Shown in pieces: positions 24,111-36,635 of a stretch of DNA of 64,000 nt. The stretch lies in contig NC_051063.1 of assembly GCF_004664715.2 (NCBI RefSeq), positions 115,244,829 through 115,308,828 of the forward strand. Reading direction: 5' to 3'. Numbering within the stretch: position 1 is the first letter of the stretch; every line of letters starts with the position of its first letter. Position numbers and translations under genes: made by a program. The stretch comes from Peromyscus leucopus. Lineage: Eukaryota > Chordata > Mammalia > Rodentia > Cricetidae. Under the pieces are notes generated by a model. It had not been told where the DNA came from, searched no databases, and saw nothing but the letters and a program-made list of their open reading frames with translations.

Positions 24111-26281
24111 TGCTTTGGGGCAAAATCATTGCACAATTTCAATTCTTGTAGAGATGGTTATTTTCTTGTGGAGCATTAGCAGCTGTGTGGAGAAAGGTAG
24201 AGAATTCTGCCTCAACACCAGCCTGAAATAAAGGCCCTAGTATGGCCATGTCCATGTTATTTTCATCTTTACCCCATTGAATCATTTAGTTTTTGTTCTG
24301 ATTGAATGAAATCTTTTGTTCATTTTGTTTTTGCTCTTTTGCACTACATGTGAGTTGGGAGACATTTCCCTAAAAGGATTGTCCCAACATTTTAGCCTGA
24401 CCCCATGGGGATGGACAATGCTCTGTCTGGAAGTTCTCAGGAATGGAATTTTTCTACTTCAGATCAATAGATAGCTGAAATAGCCTAAATATAAATAGTA
24501 ACACCTAAACATTGTTGTAATAACCACCTAGATATTACATACCTTCATGTTTCATGGTTACCCTGGTTCTCCTGTGTGCATGCCAAATGGCCATCCTTCC
24601 CTATCCCCTGCTTCCAAACTCAAACCAGCTGGGGATGGGAAATTTTTAAAACTCACATTTGTCCTGAACAATGTAAAGATATTTTCCTGATATTTCCTCA
24701 AAACTGGTATAGCAACTATTTACCAAGCATTTGCATTATATTTAGTATCACATGTAACTGAAAGAGAGAGCTTAAAGGATGCAGGAGGATGTGTATAAAC
24801 TATAGGGAAATACTGTGCCATTTTATGTAAAGGACTTAAGTGTCTGTGATAGTGGCATCCCTGGGGTCTTGCAGCCAATGACTCATGGATACTGACGGAT
24901 GAGTATGATCATCCTTGTAGTTAGTAAGTAGCCACACTGAGACTGAATTATGGGGTTTTATTGTACAGTCTGTGCTCTGAACCATGAATGGCAGCACAGA
25001 TTTCTCCTTATTCCTGCATTCACTTTGCCTCTCTTACAGTCTTAAGTGCTAAAAGATGAGGCCATTGTGGAGTTTAGAGAGATGAAGCTCAGTGCTCTTG
25101 GGAGGATGGGGCATCAGAGAGTGCTCTTCTGGGAACAGAGGCAACGGTAAGAACCTGGGATCTTCAATCTCCACCGCAAGAGGGTTAGGGATGGCCCCTT
25201 GGCCAAGGTTCCTCATCAGCCTATGCCTTTCTTTTATGGCACTCATGGCCTGCACTGGAACTATGAATTCAGCAATCTCCTCCAGGATCGATGAGTTCTT
25301 CTAGGGCAGGGATATTGTCAGGTTAGGTGACTATCTCAGTGTGAAATCAGCTATTAGTAAGACAAATACCTGGGAAAGCCAGCCTAAGGGAGGAACGTTG
25401 GTATTGGTTCCTGGCTTCAGAAACTTCAGCCTATGGCCACTAAGATCCATTGATCGTGGAGTTGTGGTGAGGCAGAAATATGGTGACTATTATGTAGTAA
25501 AGCAAAGCAGCTTGTCTCATTGAGGACAGAAAACAGAAAGAGTAAGTGGGGAGACAAGATATTCTCCAAGACCATGGCATCCCTTAGCTCTTGCTTCCTA
25601 AAAGTTTCCTCACCTCCCAGTGGCACTACAAGCTGGGGAACAACCCTCCAATACATGAGCCTTTAGTGGCATTCTAGATCCAAACTCTAAAAGTCAGTCA
25701 GTAGACCTCAGACAGCAGTAGGAGGGCATCGTTTAGCTCATCATCTCAACTGTTATCCCGGGCCCTAAGCAAGGATGCAGTTATTGACTATATGCTCATG
25801 AATGAGTGTTCAAAATAGGCCAGGAAATACCAGAGCAGGCTCTTGGGTGGTGTTTTTTAGTATTTCTAATCTTTTACCTTCTGTATATTTTTCTTTGGTG
25901 TAAGGGCTCCCAAATTTGGATCATCCAAGTTGGATGTCTGACATGTATCTGTAGGAAGGAAGAAAGAAGGAAATATATAGGAAGGAAAGGATGGGGGAAG
26001 AAAAAGAAAAAAGAAAAGAAAAAACCTAAATTGCTTGAGGTCGCTGGAATTTTTCTCAGCGCCCAGACACTGATATCTTGACTCCATCAATTTGTGTAGT
26101 TTCCTGAAACATTTTAGTGAATATCATATGTAATCAGAGAAACGCACATACCATAAGCAAATCTTTAAAACTGATTGTACTTGTGTGGCCAGCACCTACA
26201 ACAAAACATTGAATATCATCAGAACACATTGGAGTTAAAAAAAAATAATCCCGATAATTTTCATTCATGCCCCTGAACACT
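24111..26281. other. Intergenic, no gene seen
   Basis: A purine-rich tract (AAGG/AAAAG) lies at 25950-26030. Several overlapping open frames at 25050-25660 have no recognised domain. Confidence 0.45.
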
Positions 26282-26287
26282 GAGAAC

Positions 26288-26697
26288 TGTAGCTGGAAGT
26301 TTCTCTGGTCCTGCCCAGCCCCACAGTCGGGATGAATCTCTCCCACCCTCATCCTGTAGGCACTTGGTCCCAAGTAAACACACAGAGGCTTGTATTACTT
26401 ACAAACAGTATGGCCTATGGGTCAGGCCTCTTGTTAGCTAGCTCTTATAACTTAACTCAACCCATTTCTATTAATGTATATGGTGCCACGTGGCCATGGT
26501 ATTACCAATCTGTTAGCATCTTGTTGCTCCTTGGGTGGAGGGCTGGCTTCTCTCTCCACTCCACCCTTCTTCATCTCATCTTTAGTTTCAGTGTACCACC
26601 TAACTTAATCCTGCCCTGCCATCGGCCAATGCAGCTTTATTTATCAATCAATCAGAGCAACACATATTCACAGCGTACAGAAAGACATCCCACAGCA
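26288..26697. mobile_element. Solo ERV-type LTR, family B copy 2
   Basis: A 410-bp element starting TGTAGCTGGAAG and ending CCCACAGCA, bounded by a perfect 6-bp duplication GAGAAC (26282-26287 and 26698-26703). It has the same family structure as 23117-23492, 3.2 kb away in the same orientation. The 205-codon open frame at 26332-26949 runs through it and out the other side, so that frame is not a gene. Confidence 0.8.
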
Positions 26698-27122
26698 GAG
26701 AACCATGGCAGAAGTGGTTTCTGGGATGCTCTTGTGCACCTTTGGGAAAACACAAGAACAAGAGAACTGAGGGAATCATTCCTTAGCCAACAGCACCTGC
26801 AAGGCAGAGTAGGTGGCACTGTGTTTGGGTGGGGGTCAGCACAAGGGGAGAAGGTCTATGGCAATCTGGACAGGCTGGTGGTTATTAAACTGATAAAGCA
26901 AATGAGCTGTCAGAGCAAAGATGGGGGACCATGGTCACCAGTTTCCTAAAGGATAAGTCTCCTCCTATAGTCACCATTTGACCTAGACTGGGTCAACGCC
27001 TTCAGAGATCTCCTCTGTCTCCCTTTCTCACCCTTTTCTCCCTCTCCTTCCCTCCCACTTCACACACTCCCCACCCAAGACTTCCCTTGGAATGCTATTT
27101 CTCATACTCTGAGTAAGGTCTG

Positions 27123-27124
<2 letters not shown>

Positions 27125-27172
<48 letters not shown>
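27125..27172. repeat. (GT)n microsatellite
   Basis: About 24 uninterrupted GT units, a likely length-polymorphic locus. Confidence 0.95.
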
Positions 27173-27173
<1 letters not shown>

Positions 27174-27896
27174 AAACTTGCTTTGATTCTTGGAATATCT
27201 TTGTCTTTTCCTCCTATTTTCTTTTTTAATGAGTCTTTGTATTCAGACTTAAGGGGAAAAAAGAAACTAGAAGTTATAATCTTGAGTCTACATAGAAATT
27301 AAACTATTGAGTGGTGGGAAAGAAGAAACTGTGTTATCTTGATTATCTCTCAGTCCACGTGACCATCAAAGCACTAGAGTGTCACCCTTGGTGTTCCAAG
27401 CCACCGCTATACCTGTCCTCTCGTGCCCATTAGAATGCCATGAGAACTGAAGCTTCCAGCAGGCACAGATAGAGCTGGGAAAGGGGAGAGCCACTTTGGC
27501 ACTGGACCTTGAGTGGTTTCTCTGATTTTCTAATGTTAACCATTATCAATCCATCTAATTTTTAATTTTTTGAGTGCTGCATATTCAATAGAGGATCAGA
27601 ATTTTTTATTTTCTGGGTTTGACTCTTAATTCTTTGCCCAGATTTTTTTCTGTAAAAAGAGAGTTGGAAACATTTCAAAGTAAGTTTTGAAGGAGTTGTC
27701 TAAGCTCTCTAAAGATCAGGGATAAATGAAATGAGCAAGTTCCTGCATAGCTCCTTGTCTCCCATCCTATGAGTAACAAAATGGACGGTCTCCGTCTGTG
27801 GTTCCACAGAGCATTCATGAATAGCACACTCCCAGGAAAGTCACATTGAGGGACCTCTTCACACTCTTCCATTCCCTCCCTCCTTCACTCACCTAC

Positions 27897-27934
27897 TCAC
27901 TCACTCACTCACTCACTCACTCACTCACTCACTC
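27897..27934. repeat. (ACTC)n microsatellite
   Basis: About nine perfect TCAC/ACTC units within a wider CT-rich region. Confidence 0.95.
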
Positions 27935-28844
27935 ATGCTGTCTCTTGCTCAAAAAATAATTTTTTTTTCTGAGTCTATCTACATGTCGGGCATAATAGCG
28001 GTTGTGGATCTTCAAATACAAGCTCCCTTCTTGGTCTTTCGCTTTTAATCACTTGACAGGAACACTACAATAAAGGAATGGAGCACAGATCTCAAAATCA
28101 TCTTTCTCTTGCACATGTCCCCAGGCCTCCCAGTGCTTAATTAGGAAGCTGCATAATTGAGGGAAAACAGTTCCCTCTCTCTTGTTTATCAGGATCATTA
28201 TTGACATCTGTGCTTGTTTTAGGACTCTTCTGAAAGCAATGGGGCTTGTGAGGCTTCCAGAATTTGCAGGTCCGGTTGATATATAGCAGCAAGCCTCTTA
28301 GGAGATGTGTGACTATAGGACCTGTTTAGGGCAGTGAGACACCCAGACCTGGCTAGACCTGTGTAAATGAATGCATATCCAATCCAATCCAGAGTAAGAG
28401 ATTCACCTCACAGAATGATTTTTTTTTTAAACCAAAGAAAATTTCACAGTATATTTTTGCAATATGGAAGAGTTCCTGGTTGTTTACTTGCTTTGTAGAA
28501 TGCTGTTTCAGCATTTAGGTATCATGTACACTGTTTGAAGAGAAGACAGCTCAAATCGGGAAGACAGCTCACACTATGACTTCAGCCATTACCCCATTTA
28601 TAACAGAATCCATTTCAGAAATGCTGCAAGTGGAGAGAGACTCATTTTGACTCATAGTCCACCATAGCAGGGCAGACATAGCGAAGTGGCCCAGGCCATG
28701 GTAGTAGGGGCCTGTGACTGTGCCTATTCACACCTAACAGTGGGCAGGAAGCTGTCAATAGCGTGAACTAGGGGCAGGGTAAAAAACAAAGCAAGGTAAA
28801 AAGCCCACACTTCAAAGACCTGCTCCCGGTATATAATGTGCATA

Positions 28845-29115
28845 GAGAGGTCAGAAGGCAGCTTTGGGTGCTGGCCCTCAGGTGCCTTCCTCCATCTTTT
28901 GTTTGAGACAGGGTCTCTCCTTGGCCTAGAAAATTTTAAGTCAAGTTAGTTGTTCTGTTAGCTTCCAGGGCTCTTCCTGTCTCTGTCTCCAGTCTCTCCA
29001 TGGCTGGGACTGCAGGCCTGTGCCTCACTTTTCACATGGGTTCCCTGACTCTGAATTCAGGTGCTTATGCTTTGTGAGGGTGAACACTTTACTGGTTGAA
29101 CTTTGTCCCCAGTCC
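28845..29115 (-). repeat. Composite rodent SINE
   Basis: 'gagacagggtctctccttgg', 'gctgggactgcaggcctgtg' and 'gaacactttactggttgaac' place this in the same family as 7354-7665, on the - strand and diverged. Confidence 0.6.
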
Positions 29116-29234
29116 TAAGAATTCCAAGTCTTTAATATGTTGTCTGAATCCTGGTATCTAACAGTCCTGAGGCTATTTTGAAATTATATGAAAGAATAAA
29201 GTTACCTCTTTTGTGGGGCAAGTTTGGATTGAGG

Positions 29235-29261
29235 TTTTTTTTTTTTTTTTTTTTTTTTTTT
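29235..29261. repeat. poly(T) run
   Basis: 27 consecutive T. No retrocopy body was recognised beside it. Confidence 0.95.
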
Positions 29262-29739
29262 ATCATTTCCAAAGTAAGATCTCTGACTCCCTCTCTCTCC
29301 CAAGTGGCTTCTACATCATTTACCAAAAGCTATGGTTTCTTCCTCCAATACCTCAAACGCTGCTTGTCATTTTCATCTCAATAGAGCTAAGGTTCTGTAA
29401 AACGCTTGTTTGAATGTTCAAAATCTCAGTCTCTCGGCTTCCTCTTCTCTCCGCCACCAACTCCCTTCTCAGAAGTTGTCCAAGCAGTCCTCAGGGAGCA
29501 GGTGTATAATAATGAAGACACGACTGTGTCACCCCAGTGTTTCTCAGGCTCACCATCCCTGCAGAACTAAGTTCAAGTTTCTTGGTCTGACCTTCCATCC
29601 CTCTAGAGTCTCACTGTAGTCTCTACCTTTCCCACTTCTGGTTTCTGCTACCTCACGCAGGCAGTTTGCATTTGAGGATTGTGGATTCTTCTCAGGCATT
29701 CAAATCCTTGGAGCAAGCTGGATGTAAATCTCAAGTGAA

Positions 29740-30000
29740 CTTGCTATCACTCGGTCCAGATCTTCCAGTTTCCAGGTCAAGTGGCATCTTGTCCATTTGA
29801 ACTTGAAGTCTTCCCTAACTCATTACTGGAAACCATGTCTGCGCTCTCCACACACTTCCATAGCTGTGTTACTTCGCCCTGGTGACTTTCCATATTATCC
29901 TCTCATCTTTACATTCTGCTGTAGCTGTGTATGCATACTGTAGCTAGCCTGCTTTCTAGAATTCTTCCCTGTTAGACAACCACTTTCTGCCATAGCTCTG
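29740..30000 (+). repeat. L2 LINE relic
   Basis: 'caagtggcatcttgtccatt', 'gaagtcttccctaactcatt' and a pyrimidine-rich 3' part resemble the conserved L2 3' region. Confidence 0.45.
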
Positions 30001-30094
30001 TTTCAGATCACATGGTATGTATGTCTTCTCTCCCTATCCAATATCTCATACATGGTTATCTAATTGGTATAAATGAAATGATAGAGGTTGTTTA

Positions 30095-30220
30095 AAGAGT
30101 TTATTTTATACAAGGTCATCTTATATTACCCAGGCTAGTTATGGTCCTCCTATTTTGGACTCCTAAGTGCTGGGATTTACAGTGTTACCACTACGTCACC
30201 ACACAGTCTAGATTCTTTTA
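30095..30220 (-). repeat. Diverged B1 SINE
   Basis: 'caaggtcatcttatattacc', 'caggctagttatggtcctcc' and 'taagtgctgggatttacagt' reverse-complement to B1. An AAAT/AAAC-rich tract follows at 30240-30282. Confidence 0.6.
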
Positions 30221-30559
30221 AATTTGTGTTTTGAAGAACACCAATAAGTAAATAATTAAACAAATAAGTAAATAAACAAACCTTTCCTATTCACCTACCC
30301 TAACTCTCGATAAACCTACTGAAGTCCATGCGGATGCCAGGAAATTGGCATTCTCAAGTACGAGTATAATCTTCAAGTTCACCCCTAATTAGCACTATAA
30401 ATTTTCCCACATAAAACTAAAAGTTTGGCAACTCTTTGACGTGTCTCTTACAAATTCTAAATTATTGTTGCTGAGCTCAAGAACCACACACAAGCGTAAC
30501 TGGAAAGCTTTCTCTGAGTCACGTCAACAGGAGGAAGAGCAGGCATTCAAGTAGTGAGC

Positions 30560-30765
30560 CGCATGTTACCAAATATTTCCACAAAGATGACATCACTGCT
30601 TTCTCACAGCAGTCCTGTGAGATCAACAGGGTAGGCATCATCAGTTCCGTCCTACCAATGAGGAAAAGGTAACACGTAAGAGGGGCTAATGAGTTAGCAA
30701 GTTCCATACCTAAATACTGGACACGACTAGCACTAAAACCCAGTGTTTCTGGCCCTGCCCCAAGC
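30560..30765 (-). repeat. MIR SINE relic
   Basis: 'cagcagtcctgtgagatcaa', 'ctaccaatgaggaaaaggta' and 'gagttagcaagttccatacc' match the reverse complement of nearly the whole MIR. The 128-codon minus frame at 30519-30905 overlaps it and is not a gene. Confidence 0.6.
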
Positions 30766-30905
30766 TCTGCCAGCTGACCCCTACTCTTGCTACCTTGGAC
30801 TAACATAGGCGATTTCATTTCCTCACTAGTTACTGGTTTACCAAAGGTCACATGACCACTGGGTTCCAGCCATTTCCGTGTAAGGAGTGGAATAGAGAAT
30901 AGCAT

Positions 30906-33514
30906 AATTTTCTTATTCCTAACTAACTTTCCCTCTCTCCTGGATGTAACTATATAAAGTCTTTGTTTCTGCTTCTACCCCCATCTTGCCCCCAAGGCTG
31001 TGGGTAGAGCCAAGACAGATGAGAGACAAATCCATCAAAGCAAAATGAAAACTTAAGTTGCTCTTACCTGGAGTCACCCTGTTCTTAGATTTCTTGATGT
31101 GAAAGATATTTTATTTCCACATTCCTGTTTGGCCTTCAAGTCTCTTGTGTGTGTGTGTGTGGGGGGGGCATCATAGCAGAGACAGCATGAAACTGTGAGA
31201 TGTGTATTTGGGTAGAGACTGCTGATTCCCAGTCCTCTTTCTAACACTCCAGACTGGACATTTTATTGTTCTGTGTTTGGGATTCTTCCCATTAAAAAGA
31301 AGAACATGAGTTTGATCATGCTCAGTGTACCCAGAAAAATGCAGCAAGGAGCAAGACTCACTTGGTGCATGGTGGGTTACAAATGTCCATCATTGGTATT
31401 CTACCTGTGTCGATGCTGCAAACACTTTCGCAAAGGACTCTCTACACAAAACATTTTTTATGGGTTCCCTTTCTTCTTTTGTCAGAGAGGAATTGGGGCA
31501 TATCAAAGGTAAATTCTTAGATCAAAAATACCAACCTCTGAGTGAACTTCATTTCCCTAAAGCTTGGAGATCTCAGAGCAGGGCTGGGCAGGGGATAAAA
31601 GGCTGGATAATAAAACTCTGGATTGGAAGTGGGTTCGGAGGGCTGCTACCAAGATGAGAATTTGCCTTGAAGTCAGCAATCAATTCTTCAAAGAATAGTC
31701 TAGCAAATCAAAGACTTGTCATTTATTTGTTTTTAATTTTCCTGCAGGAAGGTTTTTAAGGATTTAGTAGCTCAATTTTACGGCATTATCAAGAATACAG
31801 AAAAAGAGCAAAGAACTTCTTCCATCTCTTGTCTTAAAGGACAGGCTAGCTTAGATAACTTGATTTCACTAGTAAGCTGTTCACAACAGTCAAAGCCTCT
31901 TATCCTTTGGGGAGGAGTTCCAAGTCACTTAGCAAATGCTAGAAAACCCAGACACTACCAAATCCCTTGAATACTCTCCTTTTTTTAAACTGTATGTACA
32001 TGCCTATGATAAAGTTTATTTCATAAATTAGACCCAGTAAGAGAGTAGTAACAATTAATAATAAAATAGTACAGTTATAATAATAATTTCTATGAGTAGG
32101 GCTCTCACTTTCTCTCAAAGCATCTTTTTATACGCTCATCTTTTCATTTAAAGGGACTGTTTACAGCTTCACTTTGTCATATCTAATTTGCCAGCCTATG
32201 ACTTCCTACTTTTTCTTTGCTTATTTGTTGATAACCATTACTGAATGAAATAAGGGTTGCTTGAATACAACTACTAGGATACTGCAATAGTTGGCCTGAT
32301 AAATGAGATGGATACTGAGCGATCTGGGAGATTGGTAGCATATATGACATGGATACATGGACAAAATCCATGTCCTAGACAGGGTTGAGAGGCCCAGCAC
32401 AAGATTTCATCAGATTGCTCTAAAATAGTGAGCAATTTAAAACGTGTGCATTGCTTATTTCTGTGCTTTTCCATTTAATATTTCCAGCCTTTGGTAAACC
32501 ATGAATAACTAAAACCCCAGAGAACGATAGCATGGCCAAAGCGAAGCCATTTTATACAGTGACGCTGTCAAAGTACCTTCGGTAATTTAGACTTCACAGT
32601 TTTCCTGTATTGAAACCAAGTGAATTTCATTTTTACACATAACCAAAAAAAAGTCATATCACCATGGATGGTACCACTTTGATATAAAGAAGTCATTTTT
32701 ATTGCCAGCATAAGCTACAAAACCCCCTGCTGCCTGCTTTGCCCACTCTTTGGCAGAGGAAACTGCAGCTCATCTACAGAGGATGCCTCACTCTGGGCAT
32801 GCGAAGTTGCTCAAACACTGCTCCGGCTGGCCTTGTGAAGAACTAAAATGCTTGTTTGTTGCAGGAAAAGGAAGAGAACCCAGCATCCAGGCCACCAGGA
32901 GAGTATGAGGCTTGTGCCCACATTTACCAGAGAGTTACATGTTCACAGTTGTAGTTTATGTCATGATTTCCCAGCGGACAAGGATAGAAATGTGAGTAAC
33001 TACCTAGAGATCTCACAGAATCTAGGGGATAAATGTCCTCACTAATTTTAGTACGCTGAAACCCGGATAAGAAAGTCACCCCTCCTTGAAGGAAGTTCCC
33101 ACCTGCAGCTGCTGGTGTCAGTACTGGAATCTTCTGGCAGGGTGACCTTCAGTGCCATTGCGTTATGACAGGGTTCTCAGAACTGTCACCCTCCCGGAGC
33201 CCAGAGAGAGAGCCGCAGGAGTGCCCCACCTACCTTCCTATGGTAAGTCCTGGCTCCCAGGAAGGGGCTTCCTCCTGTACCAGGGCAGCAGCCCCAGGAG
33301 GGCCTCTCTCCCTTCAGCCTGGAGAACAGCTCTTCCCAGTGTTCTTCAGGGCTTTGACATGAAAATAACACTGCCGATTATTCCGGCAATTTCCCTAATC
33401 CGTGAGCCCAGGGCAGCAGGAACCAGGTGCTGGGGGGTTGTAATAAAGCAGAGTGCTTCTGGAGATACAAACCTTCCGCCTCCCCTCTGGTGGGCCATCT
33501 TTAACACTCTTTCA
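30906..33514. other. Intergenic, no gene seen
   Basis: A TG/G tract lies at 31147-31168. No exon, RNA gene or clear repeat was recognised in the remainder. Confidence 0.45.
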
Positions 33515-34110
33515 AAATGGGACCTAGCAATACTGCTGAGCATGCACCAGCAAGACTCGAACTACAGAGGTCCTGGCACAACCATATTTGCTGCTTGTCT
33601 ATGCACAATGAGAAAGAAATGGAGCCAGTCCAGATGTCCATCAACAGATGAACGCATAGTGAAAACGTGGCACAGAGAAACAATGATGTTTTATGCAGCT
33701 GTGAAGAAAAATGAAATTATAAAATTTGCAGGAAAGTGGATGGATCTGGAAATGATTGTATTAAGTGAGGTGAATCAGTGAATCAAAAGAAGAAAGGTAA
33801 TGCGCATTATCTCTCGTATGTGGATCATAGCTCATAATGCTTTTTATACATGTTTGCCGTTATATATTATATAATATGTGCATATATAATATGTAAATAT
33901 ATATATGAAAGTAGTTGCGGTTATTGGTCATGAGACTAGAAAAAGGACTGCAAAGGGGGTAAATGAGGTTTTGAAGGGAGTGGGTGGTAAAAGCACACAT
34001 GTGACATGAAGGCTGAAAGGCAGTGAGGGGTGGGGGTGGGGCAGGGGAACACTGAGAAGAAGCTGGAGGAAGGTCAACCATCAACAATGTTCAAAAATGC
34101 CATAATGGAG
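33515..34110 (+). mobile_element. L1 ORF2 C-terminus and 3' UTR
   Basis: The last ~50 codons of the open frame ending at 33781 read like the L1 ORF2 C-terminus (FYAAVKKNEIIKFAGKWMDL, then LSEVNQ). An AT-rich and then purine-rich 3' UTR follows. The element is strongly 5'-truncated, so this is a dead copy. The front of the same open frame (from 33152) does not look like L1. Confidence 0.75.
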
Positions 34111-34582
34111 CCCAACACATTGTGTGTAAACATACACACGAAGTTCCACACAGGTTCAACAGAGGTTCAACACAAAATGAAATAGCAACATCCACCAGAT
34201 GGGCATGGGAGACTAAAAGTGTAACCAGTGCCTGCCACTTCCCCCATGGCTCCGGGTGCTCAAAGCAAGCTGGTTTTTCAGCAGTTTCCACCTCCACAGA
34301 CACAAAGGCAAACACAGAGGCCTCTGATCATCTTAGCAGAGCAGGGACAGTTTGTCAAAGCAAGAACAGTCTCAAATTCGGTGTGCTGGGTCTATGCCAA
34401 GGTCAGATTGACTAAAAACTTCAAACAAAACAGCCAAACATTCCCTGTCACCTCTGTTCAAAATACCTGCCTGTCCCTTGCTCTGTGACCTCCATCACCA
34501 GTGGTGACATTTGTCTCTATGCTGGATGTACAAGGGTGAGAGAACCAAAAAAAAAAAAAAACCCCAAAAAAAACAAACAAAA

Positions 34583-34758
34583 AGCTGGGCGGTGGTGGTG
34601 CACACCTTTAATCCCAGCACTTAGGAGGCAGAGCTAGGCATCTCTGTGAATTTGAGGCCAGCCTGGTCTACAGAGCGAGATCCAGGACAGGTACCAAAAT
34701 TACACAGAGAAACCCTGTCTCGAAAAACCAAAACCAAACAAACAAAAAAACCCAAACG
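34583..34758 (+). repeat. B1 SINE
   Basis: 'gctgggcggtggtggtgcac', 'tttaatcccagcacttagga', 'tttgaggccagcctggtcta' and 'agagaaaccctgtctcgaaa' with an A/C tail. It is well preserved, hence fairly young. The preceding A/C-rich stretch (34548-34582) may hold the duplicated target, but its low complexity hides the borders. Confidence 0.92.
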
Positions 34759-36349
34759 TGACACAAGACATGGTGTTTTCCTCTGTTAGTTTTTAGATAA
34801 TAATTTATCATAGCTTTTTGTAATAAGAATAATGAGTGGCTGAAATGGATAATCTGTCATCATGAAATATGTTAGTGTTTTATGTGTTTGCTAGTTTAAT
34901 CAATATAACCCTACGAGATAGGGGCCTGTCACACCTGGTTTGACTCTTAGTGTGCTGGTTACTCTGCTGATGTCTCTTCCAGCATTAGCCACCATTCACC
35001 ATCCCTGCTCCATGCCCAGGAGCCTCAGAGACAGCTGGCCTGGCTGTCTTGCAAGCTCATGCTGGTAGGTCCAGGTTATCAGAGGATGAAGGAGCATTAC
35101 TGGGCCACTTGTCCCATGTCCCTTCTTCCTTCTTCTCCCAGCAGCTGTATCTCTCTGTGGACTTGCCAATCATTCCAGGCAGGCCTCCCTCCCTGGCCAG
35201 CCTGCTCATCTGGCCTTTTGTCCCCTCCCCCACCCCCAGCCTACTGCACTTCTGCTGCATTCTGGGGGGCTCTCTTCCACTCCTCAACAGTCTCCTTACC
35301 TCTGCCAGTAGGCACATTATTTGTTAGAGTCTCTTCATTTGAAGCCATCTAAGGGGAGCCATGTTCCCTCCAAGTCCCTGACTGACAGGCCCACTGTAAG
35401 ATCGGGTGCCTCAGAGATGCAAACCTCAGACGCAAACCCAGTGCTCAACATCCGGGGACGGGACTGTCGAATGACAATAAGGGAAATAAAATTTAAAAGC
35501 CATGAGAAAGTGGTAGAGAATCATTATAGGAACTCACAGGCTGATAAAAATATTTCCTAGAGAATGGACATTGTGTTAGGCTTTTTAAAAATAGTTAGAA
35601 CATAGACACAAGGGTTCAAAATAGTGTTTCAAATATGAGCAGGAACAGCGAGGACAAAAACACAGACCACATCTTGGGGCAGAAGTGGCCCAGTCTCTGA
35701 AGTGGAGAACACTTATAGGAGATGTTTCATAAATTGCTTCTTTGGAACCTTATTGACCTATGAAACATTACTGTCATATTGGGAAAAAAAATAAAATTCC
35801 CCAATCAAATAAGACTGGGTACCTTTGAACAAATGAACTGAACTGGACTGATTTATCCAGAACTTCTCGGAACATTTAGGATGCTAATAAGCACATTGAA
35901 CTCAACTATATTTTCAAAGATAACCTGTTAGTACCTACAAGAAGTATGAGGGGGATAATATTTAGAAAATACATATTGTCCAATAAGATTCTATGATACT
36001 GTAGGTCTTCCTGGTAGAGTAATTCTGAATACTGTGGAGCACCCAAATTCAGAACCTCCTTGGAAATGCCTCCAGAGTTCCCCGGGAATGTCTCAAGTCA
36101 TGGACAAAAGCAATTTAGAATGCAGACATATATTAAACCAAATTGAATTTATCATCTCGATATGACTTGCAAGGAAACAATGGTGATCACAATTTAAACA
36201 GAGATTTGGACTTATATATATCCTGTACAATACTAGAATCCCAGCAGTGAAACTTCATAACCTGCTCTTCATGACCAGCTGTTCAAATTACTTTAGATCT
36301 AATATTTTTAGCTAATTAAAATGTTATCCATTAATTCATTTAATCATTG
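34759..36349. other. Intergenic, no gene seen
   Basis: Overlapping opposite-strand frames at 35049-35352 are in CT-rich sequence and are not supported as genes. Confidence 0.45.
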
Positions 36350-36635
36350 ATTATATACCAATCAATAGAGCGTTTACTAGGAGCTCTTGGCTCCACTACA
36401 AAGGAAGAGGTCACACACTTCCAAGAAAAACAAGACAGAATTCCTGCTCATGAGGTGCTATGAACTTGAACGTCAACGTACAAATACACACAGTCAGAAG
36501 ACACTATCTTCATACAGTACCCCGAGAGCAAAGAGTGATCTCAAACACCCAGCACCCGAGGGTGGGAAGCCTTCAGAGAAGGGTTGGTGTCTGAGCTTGA
36601 AGGGTGAGTAGAATTTGCCAGACAGAAAAGTAGTC
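36350..36635 (+). repeat. Old mammalian repeat (L2/MER-like)
   Basis: 'gacagaattcctgctcatga', 'gtgggaagccttcagagaag' and 'gcttgaagggtgagtagaat' resemble the conserved block common in old mammalian repeats. The minus frame at 36494-36868 derives from it. Confidence 0.4.

Noticed and set aside
26332..26949. 205-codon open frame, the longest frame outside the protease
   Set aside because: It begins inside a solo LTR with clear target duplications and runs out into flanking DNA. No protein domain.
27897..27934. Regular short repeats considered as a CRISPR-like array
   Set aside because: A plain tetranucleotide microsatellite with no spacers, in a mammalian context.
30519..30905. 128-codon minus frame
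   Set aside because: Overlaps a MIR relic and has no domain.
33152..33781. 209-codon open frame
   Set aside because: Its end is the C-terminus of a truncated L1 ORF2; the front part is unrelated sequence that happens to be open.
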